NCBI RefSeq assembly: GCF_029946505.1
Contig: NZ_JARZHG010000001.1
Coordinates: 852,160 to 916,159 of the forward strand
Direction: 5' to 3'
DNA length: 64,000 nt
From: Polyangium sp. y55x31
Lineage (GTDB): Bacteria > Myxococcota_A > Polyangia > Polyangiales > Polyangiaceae
A program made the translations under genes and the position numbers. The notes below the pieces were generated by a model. The model was not told the origin of the DNA. It saw only the letters and a program-made list of their open reading frames with translations, and did no database searches. Positions 1 through 8,441 of this stretch are shown in pieces (the stretch's first letter is position 1; each line of letters starts with the position of its first letter).

Positions 1-36
1 GTGAAGCGGGCTTCCGGGCGGGCAGGCGTGGCCTCG

Positions 37-1245
37 CTAGGCGAGGTTCGGCAACGATACCACGTCCACGTGCAGGACCTCGTCGAACGCGGCGATTTCT
101 TTCATGCAGGCATCACTCGGCCGTCCAGAGACCCGCATCTTCGTACACGTCGCGAGCGCGCCGTCGAAGACGGTGTTCGAAATCTCCTCGATGTTGATGC
201 CGTGACGCTTGAGCACGCTCAGCGTGTTCGCCAAGACGCCCACCTTGTCGAGCATGCGAATCACGACGACGTAACGAGCGGGCGAGGTGGCGCAGATGTT
301 CACCACGTTCGGCACGGTCTCCTCGGTCATGAAGGCGCGGATGATGCGCGCGGTCTCCATGGCGATCGCCCGCTGCGCCTGCTCGGTCGACGCGCCGATG
401 TGCGGCGTCCCGTAGACGAGGCCCCGGCCGAAGATGCGCGGCTCGATCGTCCCCGTGCCGCGATCCGGCTCGTTCGGAAACACGTCGAGGCCGACGCGCA
501 GGCCCTTCTTCGCGATGACGTCCTCGAGGGCCTCGTAGTCCATCACTTCGCTGCGCGCCGTGTTCACCACGATGGCCCCGTCCGGCAACGCTTCGAGCAC
601 GTTGCGACCGACGATGCCGCGCGTCCGGCTGTCGAGCGGCAGGTGAATCGTGAGCACGTGCGAGCGCGCCGCGAGCTCTTCGAGGCTGCGTGCGAAGCCG
701 ACGTCGAGCCGCTGCGCCTTGTTCTGCGAAAGCGAGCGCGACCAAGCGTGCGGCTCGAGGCCGAAGCCACGCGCGCGATTGAGGACCTCACGTCCGACTG
801 CGCCGAGCCCCGCGACGCCGATGCGCCGACCGAAGAGCCCCTCCGCCTGCGCGTATCGGGTCTTTTCCCATTTGCCCGCGCGCAGATCCGTCGTCGCGTC
901 GACGATGCGGCGATCGAGCGCGACCACGAGGCCCATCGTCAACTCGGCGACGGCGATCGCGTTCTTGCCGGGGCAGTTCGCGACGTAGACGCCACGCGCG
1001 CTCGCCGCGGCGACGTCGATCGTGTTCACACCGGCGCCCGCGCGCACGATGAGGTTGAGCTGGCGACCCGCCTCGATGGCGCGTGCCGTCACCTCCGTCG
1101 AACGAACGACGAGAATACCGATGCCCTCGAGGGCCGCGGGTAACGTCTCCTTGGTAAGCTCCGGGCGGGAAATGATCTCGACACCCAGGATGCGGAGCTC
1201 CTCGAGCGCCTGGGTGTCCATCTTGTCGGCGATCAAGAGGCGCAT
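37..1245 (-). CDS. serA: D-3-phosphoglycerate dehydrogenase
   Basis: NAD-dependent enzyme for the first committed step of serine synthesis from 3-phosphoglycerate, cytoplasmic. The product is 402 residues. Visible are the Rossmann loop GLGAVG (146-151), the 2-hydroxyacid dehydrogenase catalytic set Arg231 (NTARSE), Glu259 (FPNEP) and His282 (TPHIGAS), and a C-terminal ACT domain from about residue 325, which in this family binds serine for feedback inhibition. The frame stays open 82 codons further upstream, but the family-like sequence begins at MRLLIADKM, so that ATG was chosen. No strong Shine-Dalgarno precedes it. The start codon faces the start of the divergent lipoprotein gene. A short palindrome CCTCGC-TAG-GCGAGG surrounds the stop codon. 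Identification is firm; the start is likely. Confidence 0.93.
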   Translation of the reverse strand: MRLLIADKMDTQALEELRILGVEIISRPELTKETLPAALEGIGILVVRSTEVTARAIEAGRQLNLIVRAGAGVNTIDVAAASARGVYVANCPGKNAIAVAELTMGLVVALDRRIVDATTDLRAGKWEKTRYAQAEGLFGRRIGVAGLGAVGREVLNRARGFGLEPHAWSRSLSQNKAQRLDVGFARSLEELAARSHVLTIHLPLDSRTRGIVGRNVLEALPDGAIVVNTARSEVMDYEALEDVIAKKGLRVGLDVFPNEPDRGTGTIEPRIFGRGLVYGTPHIGASTEQAQRAIAMETARIIRAFMTEETVPNVVNICATSPARYVVVIRMLDKVGVLANTLSVLKRHGINIEEISNTVFDGALATCTKMRVSGRPSDACMKEIAAFDEVLHVDVVSLPNLA

Positions 1246-2191
1246 GCGAGGGCGAACGGTAGCAGAAAAGGCAGCGCGGTTGTTCGTCCTCGTGGCGTCG
1301 ATCGGTTTCTCGGGGTGCACCTCGAACCACCGGGTCTCACCCTGGGGAGGCGGAGAAATGCCCCCCATCGCGGCGTTCGCCGCGGCGCCCGACATCGAGG
1401 TGCAGCTCTCCGCGATCGACGAGGAGACGAAAGCCCTCGGCCTGCAGAAGACGTCCGAGATCCGCGCCAAGCTGCCGCGCGGGGGCGGCAACGTGGTCGT
1501 CCGGGGCTACGAAGCAGTGGACATCCTCGGAAGAAAGATCTTCGCCGTGCGCGCTGCCACGGTGCACGGCGTGGTGCTCGCCGTGGGCCCGCGCGACGCG
1601 GCCGATCACGCGACGGAGCTCTTGCCCTCCCTCGTCCCCGGCGCGAGCGGCGGCTACGAGGACGGCGCGTTTCGCGCGCTCACGGATCTCAACGGAGATG
1701 GAGCACTCGACGTGGTGCTGCGTGGCAGCGGCGGCGCGCTCGAGGTGCACCGGATCTTCCCGACGGGATCGGCGCAATACGACGTCGAGATGACGCTCGC
1801 GCCGACGGAGGTCGCCGACGTCGACGAGGATGGGCACCTCGATCTCGTAGGTCGCGTGGCCGTGCCGGAGGACGATCCGATCCGGCCCGCGTTCGTCGAG
1901 GTCGCGACGTTCGAGGCCGGGCGATACCGCGCGCGCTCGGAGGCCGCGATCGCCTTTCACGCGCGCCGCGCCGACGCGCCGCTGCGGACGCCGAAGGAGA
2001 AGGAGGCGCCGGTGGATGACGCGACGCGCGTCCGTCGCGCGCTCGAGCAGGCATGGCACGCGCTCCACGCTGGTCGCGCGCGCGCGGCCACGCTGGAGGC
2101 GCTCGAGAAGGAGCCGGTCCCTGTATCCCTCCGGGCGTCGTTCGACGCGCACGTCGCGCGCATCCGATCGGCTTTTCCCGCGCAGCGCTAG
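1244..2191 (+). CDS. Putative lipoprotein with FG-GAP-like repeats
   Basis: Unrecognised protein of about 315 residues. From the ATG at 1244 it begins with a basic n-region, a hydrophobic stretch LFVLVASIGF and the lipobox-like SGC, suggesting export and lipidation. Two Ca-binding FG-GAP/VCBS-like motifs follow (DLNGDGALDVV and DVDEDGHLDLV), typical of extracellular propeller repeats, then a helical Arg-rich tail. An alternative start is the ATG at 1358, preceded by a near-ideal GGGGAGG with 7-base spacing; that form would lack the signal. I favour the longer form because the lipobox fits, but the first codons have unusually many A-ending codons. The ATG at 1244 overlaps the serA start (CATG), and the stop shares CTAG with the convergent gene. 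Confidence 0.6.
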   Translation: MRGRTVAEKAARLFVLVASIGFSGCTSNHRVSPWGGGEMPPIAAFAAAPDIEVQLSAIDEETKALGLQKTSEIRAKLPRGGGNVVVRGYEAVDILGRKIFAVRAATVHGVVLAVGPRDAADHATELLPSLVPGASGGYEDGAFRALTDLNGDGALDVVLRGSGGALEVHRIFPTGSAQYDVEMTLAPTEVADVDEDGHLDLVGRVAVPEDDPIRPAFVEVATFEAGRYRARSEAAIAFHARRADAPLRTPKEKEAPVDDATRVRRALEQAWHALHAGRARAATLEALEKEPVPVSLRASFDAHVARIRSAFPAQR

Positions 2192-4053
2192 AAGTCGAAG
2201 TCGGTCGTGCGCAGCGGGATCTGCGGCATCTGGAACGCCTGCTGGAACGTGACGACGAACTGACCCGGCCACGGGCCCTCGGGGGCGAACTCGCGCGTCA
2301 GGGGAAACCCCCAGTCGACACGCATGACGGAGCGATCGAGCTGCGGGAAGACGGCGCGCACGCCCACGCCGACCGAGTGCTTCATGCGCATCTCCTCGAA
2401 GCCGTCGAACGCGTCGCCGGCGTCGAAGAACGCGACGGGCCCGAGCTGGAACGAGAAGAGCTGAAAGGGACGCACGCGGAACTCGAGGTTGTACGTGAGC
2501 ACGTCCGAGCCGATGTACGCGAGCGTCGTGTAGCCGCGCAGCCGCGTGTCGCCGCCGAGCACGGTGCGCCGGTTCATGTAGTTGCGGAAGCGACGAAGGA
2601 TGCGGGCGTCGAGGACGAGCCGGCCGATGCCCGTGCGCGGGGTCTGGATGCGCGCGCCGGCTTCGAGCGACGCGTCGGCGATACGCTCGGGCTCCGCCTC
2701 GATGATGCCCTCCGCGAAGACACGCGCGATGCCGTCCCCCATCGGCGCCGTGTAGCTCGCCGACGCCGTGGCGCCGAAGAAGTCGCGGCTCGATCCGATC
2801 CCGGCGAAGACGGGATAGACGCGCAGGAGGAGGTCGTGGCCGAGCCGGATGTCCTCCTGCAAGCCGAGCGTGTTGAAATCGAGCACACGCATGAAGCGCG
2901 TGGAGTAGGCGCGGATCTGGGCGAAGGGGCCGATGCGCGTGTCGCTGCGCGGCACGGCGAAGTCGACGAACTCGCGCGCAGCGTCGGGCGCGTAACGAGA
3001 GAGATCGCCCTGCCGGTAGACGCGGCGGGTCGCCTCGACGCCCACGCTGATGTCGTGTTTCGTGCGACGGCCGAAGGATCGCGTGAGCATGTACGTGCCC
3101 GCGAGCACGTCGGCGCGGTAGCGGAAAGGGATCGCGTCGTCCTGCTCGGTGGACTTCGCGTCGAAGGTAGCGAGCTGGCCGCCGACGTAACGACGATCGA
3201 TCTCGTAGCGCCACTTGATCTGCGCGAGGTACGACCACTCGGCGCGGGTCGAGTAGAGAGGCTGGCCGTACTGAAACGTGCCGAAGGAGCCCTCGGGTTT
3301 GCCGCTCTCGCGGTTCCACACGACGTTGCCCTCGGCCTTGAAGAGGATGCGGCTGCCGCCGACGCGCGGGATCGAGTAACGCGCGCCGAGGGCGTAAGTC
3401 TCGGGCTGGATGTACGCCTGGACGAGCGCGGAGTGGTGCGTGCCGAAGAGGTTCTCCTCGCTCGGCTGGACGAGCAGGTACTCGAAGCCGCCCCGGGCGA
3501 TACGAAAGCCCATGCCGACGCGCAGGCTCCAGACGTCCTTCGTGACGACGACGAGGCGCACGCGGTCGGGCTTGCTGCCGCGCGCCGCGAACACGAGCAC
3601 GAGCGAGAACTGCGGGATGTTGCGGAGGTTTCGACCCGTCTCGTCGGCGAGATCCTGCCTGTACGCCTGCCCCGGTTCGAGGAGGACCTCGCGGCGTACG
3701 ACGTACTTGCGCGTCGTGGCGTGGAAGATGTTGATGAAGTTCGGGACCGGATCACGCGGCTCGATGACGTCGAGCGTGACGACGTCGACGGCCTCGATGG
3801 TCTTGCCTTCGGGCGACTCGTCGAGCGTCTTGCCCTGCTTGGTGAGGATCTCCTTGATCGTCTCGCGCTCGTACGGCGAGTACGAGGGCGGCGGCAGCGC
3901 TTCGTCTCTTTCCTCGGCCGCCCCCACGAGGGACGAGGAGAGCGACGAAACGAGGAGCGCCGCGAGCGCTAGAGCGAGAGCTTGTCGGCGGGCGGGTACG
4001 TCGCGACGACGTTCACCTTGTAGCGGACGTACTGGTGCGGGATCGTGGGCCAG
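2188..4053 (-). CDS. Omp85/BamA-superfamily outer-membrane protein
   Basis: Outer-membrane beta-barrel protein of the Omp85 type. A hydrophobic signal-like segment ending VGA-AEE is followed by a POTRA-like region (about 150 residues; GQAYRQDLADETGRN resembles the POTRA helix) and a long barrel. The barrel has alternating aromatic strands, the motif GGDTRLRGYTT matching the conserved substrate-loop G-x-RG(Y/F) of Omp85 proteins, and a C-terminal Phe. It lies directly downstream of the membrane protein ending at 3969, and its signal sequence overlaps that gene's end. No ATG, GTG or TTG lies in frame within 80 codons before the signal peptide; the left-most sensible start, CTG at 4053, is provisional. 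Role in assembly or secretion is inferred from family only. Confidence 0.72.
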   Translation of the reverse strand: MAHDPAPVRPLQGERRRDVPARRQALALALAALLVSSLSSSLVGAAEERDEALPPPSYSPYERETIKEILTKQGKTLDESPEGKTIEAVDVVTLDVIEPRDPVPNFINIFHATTRKYVVRREVLLEPGQAYRQDLADETGRNLRNIPQFSLVLVFAARGSKPDRVRLVVVTKDVWSLRVGMGFRIARGGFEYLLVQPSEENLFGTHHSALVQAYIQPETYALGARYSIPRVGGSRILFKAEGNVVWNRESGKPEGSFGTFQYGQPLYSTRAEWSYLAQIKWRYEIDRRYVGGQLATFDAKSTEQDDAIPFRYRADVLAGTYMLTRSFGRRTKHDISVGVEATRRVYRQGDLSRYAPDAAREFVDFAVPRSDTRIGPFAQIRAYSTRFMRVLDFNTLGLQEDIRLGHDLLLRVYPVFAGIGSSRDFFGATASASYTAPMGDGIARVFAEGIIEAEPERIADASLEAGARIQTPRTGIGRLVLDARILRRFRNYMNRRTVLGGDTRLRGYTTLAYIGSDVLTYNLEFRVRPFQLFSFQLGPVAFFDAGDAFDGFEEMRMKHSVGVGVRAVFPQLDRSVMRVDWGFPLTREFAPEGPWPGQFVVTFQQAFQMPQIPLRTTDFDF

Positions 4054-4607
4054 TCGGGCTTCGGCATGGCGCGCTTGACGCAGCGAAGCAGCTCCTTCGC
4101 TTTGTCGCGCTTGATGCTCGACGACTTGCCGACGAAGAGGTTCGTCTTCTTCGTGCGGAAGTCCATCTCCATCACGAAGCTCACGGTGGTCTGCGACTTT
4201 CCGGTGGGCGCGCACGCTGTGTTCTCGCGGATGGCGCGGGCGAGGCCGTCCTCGAAGAAGGTAACGTGATCGCACCGCTCCGGTGGAGTCTTGCCGGGCC
4301 CCGGGTTCTCACAACGAATCGTGGTGAACGGGGAAAGGGTGACCGGCGGCGGGCCCGCGTCGACCACGAACACCGGTGCGCTCGCGTCCATCGGCGTGCC
4401 TGCGTCCGCGACGGCGGCATCGGCCGAAGGGATCGAGTCGGGCCGCGGCCCGCGCCAGAGGTAAAGAGGAACGGCGACGAGGATCATCCCCGCGACGAGC
4501 GCGAAAATGATCTGCATGCGCACGGGCCGCTCGCCCCCGCCGCGACCAAGGTAGCGGTACGGGGACGGCTGCGACGGCGGGCTCGACGACAGCGGGGGCC
4601 TGATCAT
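3969..4607 (-). CDS. Single-span membrane protein, AgmX/PglI-like C-terminus
   Basis: Product of 212 residues. A Pro/Ser/Arg-rich N-terminal 30 residues precedes one transmembrane helix (about 31-51), then an Asp/Ala/Pro-rich linker and a globular periplasmic domain (95-212) with four cysteines (C99, C112, C132, C176). The spacing of the cysteines around a central strand pair (SFVMEMDF) recalls the AgmX/PglI C-terminal domain of myxobacterial gliding-associated proteins; this is a tentative resemblance. It starts 35 bases after the kinase gene's stop on the same strand and overlaps the Omp85-like frame, so the three genes probably form one transcription unit. Start is ATG 4607; no strong ribosome-binding site is visible. 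Confidence 0.68.
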   Translation of the reverse strand: MIRPPLSSSPPSQPSPYRYLGRGGGERPVRMQIIFALVAGMILVAVPLYLWRGPRPDSIPSADAAVADAGTPMDASAPVFVVDAGPPPVTLSPFTTIRCENPGPGKTPPERCDHVTFFEDGLARAIRENTACAPTGKSQTTVSFVMEMDFRTKKTNLFVGKSSSIKRDKAKELLRCVKRAMPKPDWPTIPHQYVRYKVNVVATYPPADKLSL

Positions 4608-4642
4608 CGTCGGCCGAAGCTCTTCACCGGGAGAACACGGGG

Positions 4643-6331
4643 TTAGTCGAGGAGGGTCCGGGCCGGTCGACCCGGCTCGCCCTTGACGATGGTGGCGGTG
4701 AGCTCGAGCGAGTCCGGCAGCGTGCCCTGCACTTGCGAGAGGACTTGCTCGACGACGTGGCGGGCCTCTTCGAGCGAATGACCGACCATCGAGACCACGA
4801 ACTTGAGCGGCCCGGTGCGACCGGCGACGACGGGCGTGAGGCTCAGCATGAGCATCTCCGTCAGGTCGACGACGCGCTGGGCAGCCTTGCGCAGCGCGAG
4901 CATCTCGAGGATCGTCGGCCGCTCGCTCACCTGCCGGTTCGGGCCGCGCAGCTCGTAGCGCGCGACCTGCACGTTCACCTCGGCCCACTCGGCGAAGAGC
5001 CCGTCCTCGTCGATGGCCTTCATGAGGTGCTCGCGCACGAGCAGGCCCGTGAGGCCGTCGCGCTTCGCGAGGTACTGGCGCGCGCGCTTGTGCGAGGGCG
5101 ACTCGGGGCCGAAGCTCACGAGCTTCAGGCGGCACTCGCCGACCTGGACCTCGCCGTTGTGCATGAAGGTGATCTGGCTCTTGCGCTCGAAGCCGAACTC
5201 CGCGTAGCTGCCGTTCGTGCTGCCGAGGTCCTCGATCGTCCACGAGCCCGACTGGCAACGGAGCAGCGCGTGCTGGCCGCTCACCGTGGCCTCGGGGATC
5301 ACGAGGTCCTGATCGGCGCGGCGGCCGAGGGTCATGATCGGTTTGTCGAGGGGCAGGATCTGCCCGACGATCTCCGGCGCGTTCGTCGCGTACGTGATGA
5401 GCAGCGACTGCGCGCCGGGCGTGAACGCGGCGGTCTGGGCGCGGCCCGGCGGCGGCCCCGGCTCGAGCCGCTCGCGCGGGAGCTGGATCGGGCTCGTCGT
5501 GAGCTGCGTCGGGTTGAAGAACCGGAGGTGACGCGCCTGCGGGCGCATCGTCGGGTCTTCGTTCATGCCGCGGAAGATCTGCTTGACCTCGTCGGTCGCG
5601 AGGCCCGCGGGCACGTCGAACATGATCTGCTGGCGCATGGGCCGCGCGCGCGGCTTGTAGCCCGGCTCGGGGACGCGACAGGTCCACATCTCCCAGAGCG
5701 TGAGCACCATGGCGTAGACGTCGTCGTCGACGCTGGCGCCGCCGTTGCGCAGGCGCTCGGGCGACATGTAGTTCGGCGTGCCGCCGTCCGGAGGCGCCCC
5801 GGGCCTGCGCGCGGAGGCGCGGGCGCGCTCCTGCGCGAAGCCGAAGTCGAGGATGACGGTGCGGCCTTCGCTCACCATCACGTTGCCCGGCTTGAGATCG
5901 CCGTGCACGAGGCCCTGCGCGTGGATCGCCGCGAGGCCGCTGCACACCTCCGACGCGATCTTCCGGAACTCGTCGGCGGTGTAGCCGCCTTGCGCTTTCT
6001 TCTTCCGGATGTGCGTGTGGAGGGTTTGTCCGGCGATCTTCTCCATCACGAGGATGGGCCCCCAGAGGCTCGGGGCGAGATCGAAGACCTTGCAAACGTT
6101 GGGATGGGCGACCGATCGCGCGAGCAAGAGCTCTTGCCGCAGCGCCTCGTCGTCGCCGGGCATGCGCGATTCCTCGCGCACGACCTTCAGCGCGACCTCT
6201 TGCTGCGTCGATCGGTCGAATGCGAGGAAGACCTCGCCCATGCCACCCTTGCCGAGGCTTTGTCGGATTTCGTATCGGTCGTTGATGACCGTTCCGGGAG
6301 TGATCGGGGGGGGAGGAGTTCTGTTGGTCAC
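4643..6331 (-). CDS. Ser/Thr kinase with FHA and degenerate GGDEF domain
   Basis: Cytoplasmic signalling protein of 562 residues from GTG 6331. Kinase domain about 20-270: glycine loop GKGGMGEV (28-35), Lys49 in VALKV, catalytic loop VHGDLKPGN with Asp145, and DFG Asp162. The usual HRD arginine is glycine, which suggests it is not activated by activation-loop phosphorylation. An FHA domain (about 333-405; LGRRADQDLVI, SGQHALL, STNG) should bind phosphothreonine. From about 421 the sequence RDGLTGLLVREHL matches the N-terminal signature of GGDEF domains, but no GG(D/E)EF loop follows, so cyclic di-GMP synthesis is unlikely. It heads a probable three-gene unit with the membrane and Omp85-like genes. 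The frame is open further upstream but shows no family-like sequence there. Confidence 0.85.
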   Translation of the reverse strand: MTNRTPPPPITPGTVINDRYEIRQSLGKGGMGEVFLAFDRSTQQEVALKVVREESRMPGDDEALRQELLLARSVAHPNVCKVFDLAPSLWGPILVMEKIAGQTLHTHIRKKKAQGGYTADEFRKIASEVCSGLAAIHAQGLVHGDLKPGNVMVSEGRTVILDFGFAQERARASARRPGAPPDGGTPNYMSPERLRNGGASVDDDVYAMVLTLWEMWTCRVPEPGYKPRARPMRQQIMFDVPAGLATDEVKQIFRGMNEDPTMRPQARHLRFFNPTQLTTSPIQLPRERLEPGPPPGRAQTAAFTPGAQSLLITYATNAPEIVGQILPLDKPIMTLGRRADQDLVIPEATVSGQHALLRCQSGSWTIEDLGSTNGSYAEFGFERKSQITFMHNGEVQVGECRLKLVSFGPESPSHKRARQYLAKRDGLTGLLVREHLMKAIDEDGLFAEWAEVNVQVARYELRGPNRQVSERPTILEMLALRKAAQRVVDLTEMLMLSLTPVVAGRTGPLKFVVSMVGHSLEEARHVVEQVLSQVQGTLPDSLELTATIVKGEPGRPARTLLD

Positions 6332-6724
6332 GACGAGAAGAGGGTCAGCCGCCTCGTTGCCCAGTGGGTCGGGACGGTGCTGGTTTCCCACAAGCGTCGT
6401 CCATCTCGGGCAAGAGCGCAACGAGTCCTTTTCAAGAACGAGTACCTTCCCGCACGGACAAGCGTTTTCCGGGGTTTCGGGGTCGGTCCGGGCCCACCAC
6501 GCGGCCCCGGTGGCCCGTGGCCCCTCTCGCACGTCCCCCCTTCCCCGCCTGTTTGTAGCCCCCCCGTGGTCGCCTCCCCACGCCCGAGTGGCCGGCGAGT
6601 GAGCGAGCGCTCCGGTCGATGAACCTCTTCTTGACTGCACGCTCGTTCATCGCCTACGCCGCCCCCTGCAGGCCCCGGGATGGAAATCCTGGGGCTCGCC
6701 GATCTCGAGCAGTGGGCGCGCGTG
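6332..6724. other. Intergenic stretch before the riboswitch
   Basis: About 390 bases between the divergent kinase gene and the cobalamin riboswitch. I see no gene with codon-like composition. It holds G-rich and C-rich runs around 6475-6560 and, near its right end, the promoter-like hexamers listed separately. The kinase promoter should lie at its left end but no convincing hexamers were seen there. Confidence 0.5.
6631..6660 (+). promoter_or_regulatory. Possible sigma-70-like promoter for the riboswitch RNA
   Basis: TTGACT at 6631-6636, 18 bases, then TACGCC at 6655-6660. The -35 box is good and the -10 box poor. Its place, just upstream of the riboswitch and in the right orientation, is the main support. 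Confidence 0.3.
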
Positions 6725-6930
6725 TGCGGTGAGTCGAGGCTCGCCGGGCGCGCGCGCCGGACAACAGGGAAGCCGGTCCAACGCCGGCGCGGCCCCCGCC
6801 ACTGTAGCCGGGGACGAAGGCGGAAGATCCACTGCGCGAAGAGCTCTTCTCCGGTGCGAGCCGGGAGGAGCGAACGCGCGGGAAGGTCCGCCCGAGGACG
6901 ATCCGGGAGCCAGGAAACCTGCTGCGTCGA
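6725..6930 (+). ncRNA. Cobalamin (B12) riboswitch
   Basis: Structured leader with the hallmark blocks of the cobalamin riboswitch in order. The core has AGGGAA (6766-6771), GGTCCAAC (6775-6782), GCGGCCCCCGCC and CACTGTAGCC (6788-6809), then GGGAAGG (6880-6886) in the distal arm. The B12 box AGCCAGGAAACCTGCT lies at 6908-6923; the family consensus is AGCCAGGAGACCTGCC. A 6-bp hairpin with a GGGC loop at 6964-6979 lies between the B12 box and the next gene and could be part of the expression platform. The only open frame with a proper start and ribosome site downstream is the lipoprotein gene at 7089, about 160 bases on. Adenosyl- or hydroxocobalamin binding normally lowers expression of the downstream gene. 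Confidence 0.88.
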
Positions 6931-7088
6931 GGCCCGACCGCGGCCTCCGGGGTGGAGCATGCGGCGAGGGGGCCCTCGCATCCGCGGCTCTCCGTCCATG
7001 CCCACGCCGGCGCCGCTCTTCGGCGGGATCCTTCGATTCCGCCCACGAGACCCGAGGGCGCGGGTGTGTCGCCCATCCGGAGACGAAC

Positions 7089-8288
7089 ATGAACGACGAA
7101 TCGAAACGCTGGAAGAGCGCGCGGCTCGCGCTCGCCCTCGCGATCGGCGCGAGCTCGATGATGGTCGCGTGCGGCGACGACTCGAACGGGAGCGGCGGCA
7201 ACGGCGGCAGCGGTGGGAGCGGCGGCAGCGGTGGGAGCGGCGGCGCTGGTGGCGGCAGCAGCGCGTGCCTCGACCCTGCGACGTACGCGGATCTTTTCAC
7301 CGTGAAGGATGCGGGGTTCTGCGTCGTGGGGCTGTACGACTCCGACGTGGTCCTCGGCTCGCCCTCGACGTGGGGGAGCCACGGCGGCCCGGTCGCGGTG
7401 AGCCCCGGACCCGCGCCGGGCTTCGTGGCGATCGAGCGCCTCACGCCGCCCGACGGCGCGATGGGCAAGCTCGACATCGACCTCGGCGACGTCGACGCGA
7501 AGATCCCGGAGATGACGTTCCTTGGAGCTCAAGCGATCGATCTGCCCTTCTTCGACTGGACGGTCGTCTCGTACACGGCCTCCGATCTCACGGGCGAGAT
7601 CATCCTGCTCGATGGCTCGCTCGTCATGGCGCGTTACCCGGTGAACGGGTTCTACGCAGGCGTCGGCGTGGGCGACGGGACGCTCGGGCGGCTGCTCTAC
7701 ACGGGTCTTTCGCCCGTGAACGACGCCGCGACGAAGACGAACGCGCTCTACGCGGCCGATTCCTGCGGCACGAAGGCGACCATGCCGCGACTCGTGCCCG
7801 ACGGCGACATGTCGTGCGCCGCGCCGCTCGCGGTCGACACGTTCGGCGTCGCGTCCGGCCCGATCGCCGCGGATCGCGCGGGCAACGTCTTCGTGATCAT
7901 GTCGGAGGCGGGCGGTGATCAAGATGCACGCGGCTACGCGGCGGAGAAGGTCGCGCGGGGCGCGGAGCCTGCGGCCGGCGCGTCGCTCTTCAAGGTGCCG
8001 GGGTACGCGGGCAGCCTCGCCGCGATCTCGCCCGGCGCCGACGACGCCGGCGTGCTCGCGTTCCAGCCCGTCGATGGAACGACGTTCGATTCGCTCGACG
8101 TCGTCGCGCAGCGCTACCGCGTGGAAAACGGGGCCGTCGTCCCCGAGGGCACGCCCGGTGTGCTCCTCTCGGCAGCCACGCCGGGCACGTCGCTCCCCTT
8201 CTTCACGGATGACCAGGATCGGCTCTGGGTGGTCGGTCAACGCGGAATGAACACGACGGTCCTCGCGGTCGTGGCCCGCGTCCCCTGA
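7089..8288 (+). CDS. B12-riboswitch-controlled lipoprotein with propeller-like repeats
   Basis: Exported lipoprotein of 399 residues. The start ATG 7089 has GGAG six bases upstream. The n-region is basic, then a hydrophobic segment ALAIGASSMM and lipobox VAC, followed by a flexible GGSGGSGG linker typical of surface-displayed lipoproteins in this group. The body contains repeated strand patterns such as GPIAADRAGNVFV, AGVLAFQPVD and FTDDQDRLWVV, which look like blades of a beta-propeller, plus a Cys pair (SCGTK and MSCAA). It is the first gene after the cobalamin riboswitch, so it is expected to be made when B12 is scarce. The combination resembles Bacteroides BtuG, a surface propeller lipoprotein that binds B12 for BtuB. 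That comparison is inference, not recognised homology. A strong hairpin follows. Confidence 0.82.
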   Translation: MNDESKRWKSARLALALAIGASSMMVACGDDSNGSGGNGGSGGSGGSGGSGGAGGGSSACLDPATYADLFTVKDAGFCVVGLYDSDVVLGSPSTWGSHGGPVAVSPGPAPGFVAIERLTPPDGAMGKLDIDLGDVDAKIPEMTFLGAQAIDLPFFDWTVVSYTASDLTGEIILLDGSLVMARYPVNGFYAGVGVGDGTLGRLLYTGLSPVNDAATKTNALYAADSCGTKATMPRLVPDGDMSCAAPLAVDTFGVASGPIAADRAGNVFVIMSEAGGDQDARGYAAEKVARGAEPAAGASLFKVPGYAGSLAAISPGADDAGVLAFQPVDGTTFDSLDVVAQRYRVENGAVVPEGTPGVLLSAATPGTSLPFFTDDQDRLWVVGQRGMNTTVLAVVARVP

Positions 8289-8318
8289 TCCCCTGCGGTT
8301 CTCGCCCCAAGTGGTAGC

Positions 8319-8362
8319 CCGGGAGACCATGCCGCCGAACGCCGGCCGGCGTGGTCTCTCGG
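8319..8362. terminator. Long inverted repeat, terminator-like
   Basis: Arms at 8319-8337 and 8343-8362 pair almost perfectly (CCGGGAGACCATGCCG against its complement with two or three mismatches and a short loop). It lies 30 bases after the lipoprotein stop. No T-run follows, so it may be a processing or Rho-assisted stop rather than a classical intrinsic terminator. Confidence 0.5.
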
Positions 8363-8441
8363 CATCTGCACGTCGGGGGATGTATCTCCGCGACAGGGCG
8401 TGATAATCGAGGCATGACGGGGTTCCCCCATGGGAGGCGTC

